Assembly (NCBI GenBank): GCA_019416395.1
Contig: DXXH01000087.1
Span: 1-10,686 of the forward strand
Direction of reading: 5' to 3'
DNA from: Clostridiales bacterium
GTDB lineage: Bacteria; Bacillota; Clostridia; Oscillospirales; Acutalibacteraceae
Length of the DNA: 10,686 nt
Positions within the stretch are counted from its first letter, which is position 1. Every line of letters starts with the position of its first letter. Positions 7,192 to 10,686 of this stretch are shown here, one piece after another. The notes under the pieces were generated by a model. That model ran no database searches, was not told where the DNA came from, and saw only the letters and a list, made by a program, of their open reading frames with translations. A program made the position numbers and the translations under genes.

Positions 7192-7221
7192 ATGAGAAAT
7201 GTTTTTGTGCATCTTTGTCAA
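7192..7221 (-). promoter_or_regulatory. Candidate promoter of the sugar operon
   Basis: On the - strand a perfect -35 box TTGACA (7221-7216) is followed after 18 bases by TCTCAT (7197-7192), which matches four of six positions of the -10 consensus. Transcription would begin near 7185, giving a leader of about 28 bases before the GTG at 7156. A weak -10 would suit a promoter that needs an activator, such as the AraC-type protein encoded next door. Confidence 0.4.
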
Positions 7222-7271
7222 TCATTTTACTCCGGTTTTCTTTGAGAAACTTCTTCGTTTCTTTCGAGTTC

Positions 7272-7340
7272 TTGCTCAGTTTTTGCGTTTTTCTTTGTTA
7301 CATCAAGGTGATGCGCAAATAAATATTGCATTTTTTGCGT
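7272..7340 (-). repeat. Two direct repeats upstream of the operon promoter, possible regulator sites
   Basis: On the - strand ACGCAAAAAATGCAA (7340-7326) and ACGCAAAAACTGAGCAA (7288-7272) share the core ACGCAAAAA, then TG, then GCAA or CAA. Their left ends are 52 bp apart, close to five helical turns, so both would face the same side of the DNA. AraC-family proteins often bind direct repeats upstream of the promoter they control. The neighbouring regulator is the natural candidate, but no binding motif for it is known to me. Confidence 0.35.
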
Positions 7341-7359
7341 ATAATGGCAAAAAAGTCAC

Positions 7360-7389
7360 AAAAAAACACCCTGGGGACACTCCCCAGGG
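7360..7389 (-). terminator. Strong intrinsic terminator after the AraC-type regulator gene
   Basis: The arms 7369-7377 (CCCTGGGGA) and 7381-7389 (TCCCCAGGG) form a perfect 9-bp GC-rich stem with a three-base loop. Read on the - strand, the stem is followed by TG and seven T residues (7366-7360). It lies 38 bases after the regulator stop at 7427, so the operon downstream needs its own promoter. The rest of 7157-7426 holds that promoter, the repeats and AT-rich DNA; I see no gene there. Confidence 0.88.
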
Positions 7390-7426
7390 CAGACACATTT
7401 GACTATCAGGAAACTATTTTCGGTAA

Positions 7427-9772
7427 TTAAGTAATGTAAATCATGCGTATCTCATTGGCCTCTAAGGTAAAACGCAGGGTTAGCTCATTGTTTTCTGCCA
7501 ACTGACGTTCCAAAGTCACCTCCGGCACAGAAGTTCGCTCCAGATATTCCAAGTCCTCTCGGGTAAGATTGGGGATACACCCCAATCCGATCCACTTGGT
7601 CAGGGGCGCCCCTTGATCCTTGTTGAGGATCCGCTGGCGGATATAATAGGGACCGGGACGAGACGGAAGATCCCGAAAATGCAACTCCATCTCAACAGGT
7701 TTCACATCAGCGAAAAGTCCCTCTAAGCTGTTGGGCAGATGGGAGTTTTCCTCCAGAAGATAATACTTTGGCCCCAGCTGTTTGCGATTGAAGCAGAGTA
7801 CCCGCAGATCCTGAGGGCTTTCCGCCGTTACCAAGCAGTGCTCCGTCTGGCACAGCTTATACTTTCCATGATCTTGAAGGAAGCGAAAAGCGTAGTAGGC
7901 GGGCTTGCGGATTCCGGTTTGGGAAAGGATCCCGGCGCTGCCTGAAAGCACGTTTCCAGAGTCGCCGTAGGCGCTCAACAGATCCGACGCGCAGAAAATG
8001 CTCATGCGGTCCGCCAATCCTTCCGCTTGGATAAGGTCGTCTACAATTACCGCTCCGCGGTAACAGCTGTCCTGAATGAAATTGCGGTTTCCAAGGCTAA
8101 TCCCCCAGTCTGTTACCCAAAGTTCCCCTTGAAAGCCCCGCTGATCCAGCTGAGTACGCAAAAACTTCAGCTGACCTGCTAAAAAACTGCTGTCGTTCAC
8201 CTTTTGTAATTTTTTCTGAAAGATGGATTCTTTCTCCAAGCTTCCTTCAAAAAAATAGGGATAGTGTGTAGATGTGAAAATGTCCGGTGGAGATTCCCAG
8301 TGGAGCACTTCGTCCAAGACCCGCAGAGAATTTTCCGGATTACCCGCTAACAGACCAGGACCTGCAACACGCGCTTTTGGCAACAGGGATTTAATAAGGC
8401 TATATCCCCGGCGCCATACCTCTTCATTGGTCATGTCCTGATTGGAAGAGTAAGGGAGATCATTTAAATAAAAGCTGATCCCATAGACCCATTGACTGAC
8501 CACCTCTTCCGTGTAACGGCGGCGAATATGTTGAAGGAATGCGTCCAGAACCTGAAACCAGTCCATGGGCTTCTGGGACGCTCTGGCGTAGATGGGCTGG
8601 GACTCACTGGCTAGGGAAAAATCCCGGCGCTGGGCCAGATCAAAAAGGACCTTTAAATGGTTGTCCACACAAAAGTCCAGCACAGTATCCAAATTTGTGA
8701 AGTGAAAGATATTGTCCACGCCTTCTCCTTGAAGCATCTGCTGGGAGAAGGGACTCCAGATCCGCAGGTATTCCACATCCAAATGGCGGGCGAGAAAACT
8801 CACTTGGTTTTGCATCACCGCTCCTTGAAGCAAATATGCTGGTCCTACAGTGAGGATTTTCCCCTGAATGCTTTTCAAAGGGACCATTTGCTGTGGGGTA
8901 ATCTCTACCCGCTGAATGGCAGATGTTCTCTTTTGCGCAGAACGTTCCTGCAAAACCTGATTTATCCTCTGTAGGGAAAGTTCTTCGCAATCCTTTTGCT
9001 GATGGATTTGGGCCTGGTTTCGATACTGAGAGGGTGTGAGCCCAAAGACCTCTTTGAAGTCCCGGTTGAAGGCGGTGGAAGAAGTAAAGCCCGCTTCCAT
9101 AGCTACAGCGGTGATGGGTTTGTTGCCGGCTGCCAATTCCCTTTTTGCCCGTTCCAGACGGATGCGTTTTTTATAATGAGAAAATCCCTCGCCGGTGACC
9201 TTCTGAAACAAACGGGAGGCAGCCGCAGAGGAAAGATAAAGCTGGTCGGCCAGTTCCTGCAGGGATAGATCCCCATTTGCGGATAGAAGGAGGAGAAGCC
9301 GGCTTGCCCGGTCCTCTTTCGGCGGTTGGGATTCTTCCACCAAATACTGTTGGACCAGTAATCGGGCAAGGGCGAAAAAGGATTCCAGCTCATGAAAAAT
9401 CTGGCCTGTTCCACCCTCTGTTGAGACAAGCAGGAATTCCTCCACCTGCCGTTTCAACTCTTTATACCATCGCCCAGTGGGATCTTGATTTTCTAAGCCA
9501 AACTTCAGTCGTTCCCGTCCCGTGGTCTGGCAAAGCCATCGATAGTCCAAGGAGATAATCGCCACCATGCCTTTCGGAGGGATTTCCACATGAGCCATCT
9601 GCTGAACATTCAAAAGAAACACTTCCCCTTGCGGGAAAGGAATTCTCTTGTCTTCCACTTTCAGTCTGCAGTTGTTCATAGCGGAGTAGAGAATGTGTAT
9701 GGCCGAAGAGCTTTCCACCACGCCACTTGATTCCCTCACTTCCACGTCGTAATGTTTTTCGACGAAAGCCAT
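7427..9772 (-). CDS. AraC-family regulator fused to a GH39-like domain
   Basis: This 781-residue cytosolic regulator has an N-terminal cupin-like sensor (about 1-145). Its AraC double helix-turn-helix is at 158-255; the second reading helix lies near GFTSSTAFNRDF and the domain ends with FGLTPSQYR. After a linker, a TIM-barrel region (about 290-635) resembles GH39 beta-xylosidases, in segments such as EYLRIWSPF, STHYPYF, LWVTDWG and GIRKPAYYAFRFL. A beta-rich tail completes it. Active GH39 enzymes carry a WNEP acid/base motif and a TEWG nucleophile motif. Here the first site reads WVYGISFYLND (428-438) without glutamate, and the second has D555 in TDWG. The barrel is therefore probably a sugar-binding sensor rather than an enzyme. 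The ATG at 9772 follows AGGAG. It likely controls the downstream operon. Confidence 0.92.
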   Translation of the reverse strand: MAFVEKHYDVEVRESSGVVESSSAIHILYSAMNNCRLKVEDKRIPFPQGEVFLLNVQQMAHVEIPPKGMVAIISLDYRWLCQTTGRERLKFGLENQDPTGRWYKELKRQVEEFLLVSTEGGTGQIFHELESFFALARLLVQQYLVEESQPPKEDRASRLLLLLSANGDLSLQELADQLYLSSAAASRLFQKVTGEGFSHYKKRIRLERAKRELAAGNKPITAVAMEAGFTSSTAFNRDFKEVFGLTPSQYRNQAQIHQQKDCEELSLQRINQVLQERSAQKRTSAIQRVEITPQQMVPLKSIQGKILTVGPAYLLQGAVMQNQVSFLARHLDVEYLRIWSPFSQQMLQGEGVDNIFHFTNLDTVLDFCVDNHLKVLFDLAQRRDFSLASESQPIYARASQKPMDWFQVLDAFLQHIRRRYTEEVVSQWVYGISFYLNDLPYSSNQDMTNEEVWRRGYSLIKSLLPKARVAGPGLLAGNPENSLRVLDEVLHWESPPDIFTSTHYPYFFEGSLEKESIFQKKLQKVNDSSFLAGQLKFLRTQLDQRGFQGELWVTDWGISLGNRNFIQDSCYRGAVIVDDLIQAEGLADRMSIFCASDLLSAYGDSGNVLSGSAGILSQTGIRKPAYYAFRFLQDHGKYKLCQTEHCLVTAESPQDLRVLCFNRKQLGPKYYLLEENSHLPNSLEGLFADVKPVEMELHFRDLPSRPGPYYIRQRILNKDQGAPLTKWIGLGCIPNLTREDLEYLERTSVPEVTLERQLAENNELTLRFTLEANEIRMIYIT

Positions 9773-9816
9773 GCGTTTCTCCTAATTTTAGATCAATTTC
9801 TTACATATAAATTTGA

Positions 9817-9834
9817 AAAACCATTTATGGTTTT
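9817..9834. promoter_or_regulatory. Inverted repeat upstream of the regulator gene, possible operator
   Basis: AAAACCAT (9817-9824) and ATGGTTTT (9827-9834) are perfect inverted copies separated by TT. The site lies about 45 bases before the regulator ATG and just downstream of its candidate promoter, a position that would suit repression or autoregulation. A weak RNA hairpin in the leader is the alternative. Confidence 0.35.
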
Positions 9835-9854
9835 ACGTTAATTATGTTTAGTTT

Positions 9855-9882
9855 ATCATATGGGATCCCAAACCACAAGCAA
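9855..9882 (-). promoter_or_regulatory. Candidate promoter of the AraC-type regulator gene
   Basis: On the - strand TTGCTT (9882-9877) and TATGAT (9860-9855, five of six matches) are separated by 16 bases. The 10-bp palindrome TGGGATCCCA (9861-9870) lies within the spacer. Transcription would begin near 9848, leaving a leader of about 75 bases that includes the inverted repeat at 9817-9834. Confidence 0.4.
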
Positions 9883-9900
9883 TAAAAAACATAGAACCGT

Positions 9901-9930
9901 AAACCCCTCCGGTATTTGCCGGAGGGGTTT
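9901..9930. terminator. Terminator after the GyrI-like gene
   Basis: The arms AAACCCCTCCGG (9901-9912) and CCGGAGGGGTTT (9919-9930) form a perfect 12-bp stem with a six-base loop, 13 bases after the stop codon at 9943. The A and T runs at the stem base give a short T tract on either strand. It separates this gene from the regulator gene that follows on the same strand. Confidence 0.82.
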
Positions 9931-9942
9931 GATTTCATATTA

Positions 9943-10425
9943 TTAACTTTTTGGGAGCTTTTCATTCCCCTCAATTTTTCTTATGGGAAAATACAGATAC
10001 TCCTTTCCCGTGGCCGGGTCGGTGTATTCGTGAACGGCTCCAGCCAGAGGAATTCTCTGTTCCTCCATTTGTCTGATGGTTTTTTCAAACACTCCGCTAT
10101 GGTTTTCCACCACTAGGTACTCATAGCCCGGTATGGTCCACTTTGTCCATCCCTCAGGCGCTTCCGCTTGGTCAACGCACTCCACTCCCGCCAGATACAA
10201 ACCTTTCCGAAAGCCGTCCTCCCATGGCTGAAAGGAGCGGGAACAATCAGACATGGCACCCCAGATCCCCACAAGATTTCCACTTGCGTCTTTCTTTAGC
10301 AAATCTGCGATTTCACTGAAATGACCATTGGCGTCCTGCCACAATTTCTGGATAAATCCGTCGCCGTCTAAGGTGGAGCCTTCTTTGCCAATGACGACAA
10401 ATTCTTCTTTCATCACCTTAACCAT
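9943..10425 (-). CDS. Stand-alone GyrI-like / AraC effector-binding domain protein
   Basis: This 160-residue soluble protein resembles the ligand-binding domain found in GyrI and at the C-terminus of some AraC and MerR regulators. Supporting features are the opening strand VMKEEFVVIGKEGST, the central IWGAMSDCS segment, the GLYLAGVECVDQAEAPEGWTKWTIPGYEYLVVE region and the closing YTDPATGKEYLYFPI, which matches the usual end of the fold. No DNA-binding domain is attached. Such proteins bind small hydrophobic or cationic ligands, and some hydrolyse or sequester them; its role here is unknown. The ATG at 10425 follows GGGAGG by nine bases. An earlier in-frame ATG at 10464 lies inside the -10 box and cannot be used from that promoter. 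Terminators and promoters isolate it from both neighbours, so a tie to the sugar operon is not indicated. Confidence 0.78.
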   Translation of the reverse strand: MVKVMKEEFVVIGKEGSTLDGDGFIQKLWQDANGHFSEIADLLKKDASGNLVGIWGAMSDCSRSFQPWEDGFRKGLYLAGVECVDQAEAPEGWTKWTIPGYEYLVVENHSGVFEKTIRQMEEQRIPLAGAVHEYTDPATGKEYLYFPIRKIEGNEKLPKS

Positions 10426-10462
10426 CTGATACTGCCTCCCATGGGAGATTTTATTTTGGTAC

Positions 10463-10492
10463 ATTATAGCGCAGGAATATAGAAATGATCAA
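10463..10492 (-). promoter_or_regulatory. Promoter of the GyrI-like gene
   Basis: On the - strand a perfect -10 box TATAAT (10468-10463) is preceded after 18 bases by TTGATC (10492-10487), which matches four of six -35 positions. Transcription would start near 10456, about 31 bases before the ATG at 10425. This placement decides the start codon of the gene. Confidence 0.6.
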
Positions 10493-10600
10493 TTTCTTTG
10501 GCCTGAAAAAACGTTACTGTTTAGGGAAATCCCAGAATACAAACAGAAATAAAGCACCGCAGATCTTCTATATCGGATCTCTTCTTCAAAAAAGCAAACG

Positions 10601-10630
10601 AAAAGCCAGGATGCTTTTATCCTGGCTTTT
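10601..10630. terminator. Terminator at the right edge
   Basis: AAAAGCCAGGAT (10601-10612) pairs with ATCCTGGCTTTT (10619-10630) over 12 bp with a six-base loop. The stem ends in a T tract on either strand. No + strand gene precedes it, so it most likely ends a - strand gene that enters from beyond 10686. The stretch 10493-10600 shows no gene I can support. Confidence 0.7.
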
Positions 10631-10686
10631 CTGTGTTTTCTTTCCAAAAATGATGCGCCCGGCTAAAAGGAAGGCGAAAAGCCCAG
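10605..10686 (-). other. Possible 3' end of a gene entering from the right edge
   Basis: All three - strand frames are open at the window edge. One stops at a TAG near 10663, about 30 bases before the terminator stem, which is the most usual spacing. A second stops inside the terminator. The third reads as a hydrophobic-then-basic stretch (FAFLLAGRIIFGKK) like the end of a membrane protein, but it runs through the whole terminator. The frame cannot be chosen from this window. Confidence 0.2.

Noticed and set aside
7340..7345. TATAAT on the + strand between operon and regulator
   Set aside because: There is no -35 box at 16-18 bases and no + strand gene downstream; it would run straight into the terminator hairpin.
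10561..10580. AGATC and GATCT inverted repeat near the right edge
   Set aside because: The arms are only five bases, so chance is a sufficient explanation.
1..10686. CRISPR arrays, tRNA or rRNA genes, insertion sequences, riboswitches
   Set aside because: No regularly spaced repeats, cloverleaf-like segments, transposase motifs or recognisable aptamer cores were seen on either strand.

Overview
The window looks like part of the genome of a gut-type Clostridia, plausibly an Oscillospiraceae relative. This is inferred from strong AGGAGG-type ribosome binding sites, Gram-positive LplB/LplC-type sugar transporters without a local ATPase, a lipobox lipoprotein and a fairly GC-rich coding style; no rRNA or marker gene is present to prove it.

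Layout. At the left (+ strand) is a divergent prolipoprotein diacylglyceryl transferase (Lgt) family membrane protein (62-898), followed by a convergent intergenic region with two hairpins. From 7156 down to 1164 (- strand) runs a tightly packed operon. In transcription order it holds a Gfo/Idh/MocA NAD(P)-dependent sugar oxidoreductase, a xylose-isomerase-like TIM-barrel protein, a small DUF6379-type protein, two ABC sugar permeases, the first third of a sugar-binding lipoprotein, and a second Gfo/Idh/MocA oxidoreductase. Upstream on the same strand is a large AraC-type regulator carrying a C-terminal GH39-like domain (7427-9772), with its own strong terminator. At the right are a stand-alone GyrI-like ligand-binding protein (9943-10425) with a good promoter, and a terminator for a gene beyond the edge.

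How the genes may work together. The TIM-barrel plus DUF6379 pair matches the alpha and beta subunits of C-glycoside deglycosidases (the DfgAB, DgpBC and CarBC type). With a Gfo/Idh/MocA enzyme next to them, the simplest model is as follows. The ABC system imports a plant C-glycoside or a related glycoside. The first oxidoreductase oxidises the sugar at C3 to a 3-keto glycoside. The alpha/beta lyase then splits the bond to the aglycone by elimination. The second oxidoreductase may handle the released keto sugar. The AraC/GH39-like protein probably senses the sugar or glycoside and controls the operon; a TTGACA promoter and two 52-bp-spaced direct repeats lie before the first gene.

The clearest anomaly is at about 2234. 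The sugar-binding lipoprotein is cut after about 161 residues and joins directly, out of frame and without a ribosome binding site, to the start of the second oxidoreductase. This is either a real deletion or an assembly join. The Lgt-family protein lacks several residues essential in classical Lgt, and the GH39-like domain lacks both catalytic glutamates.
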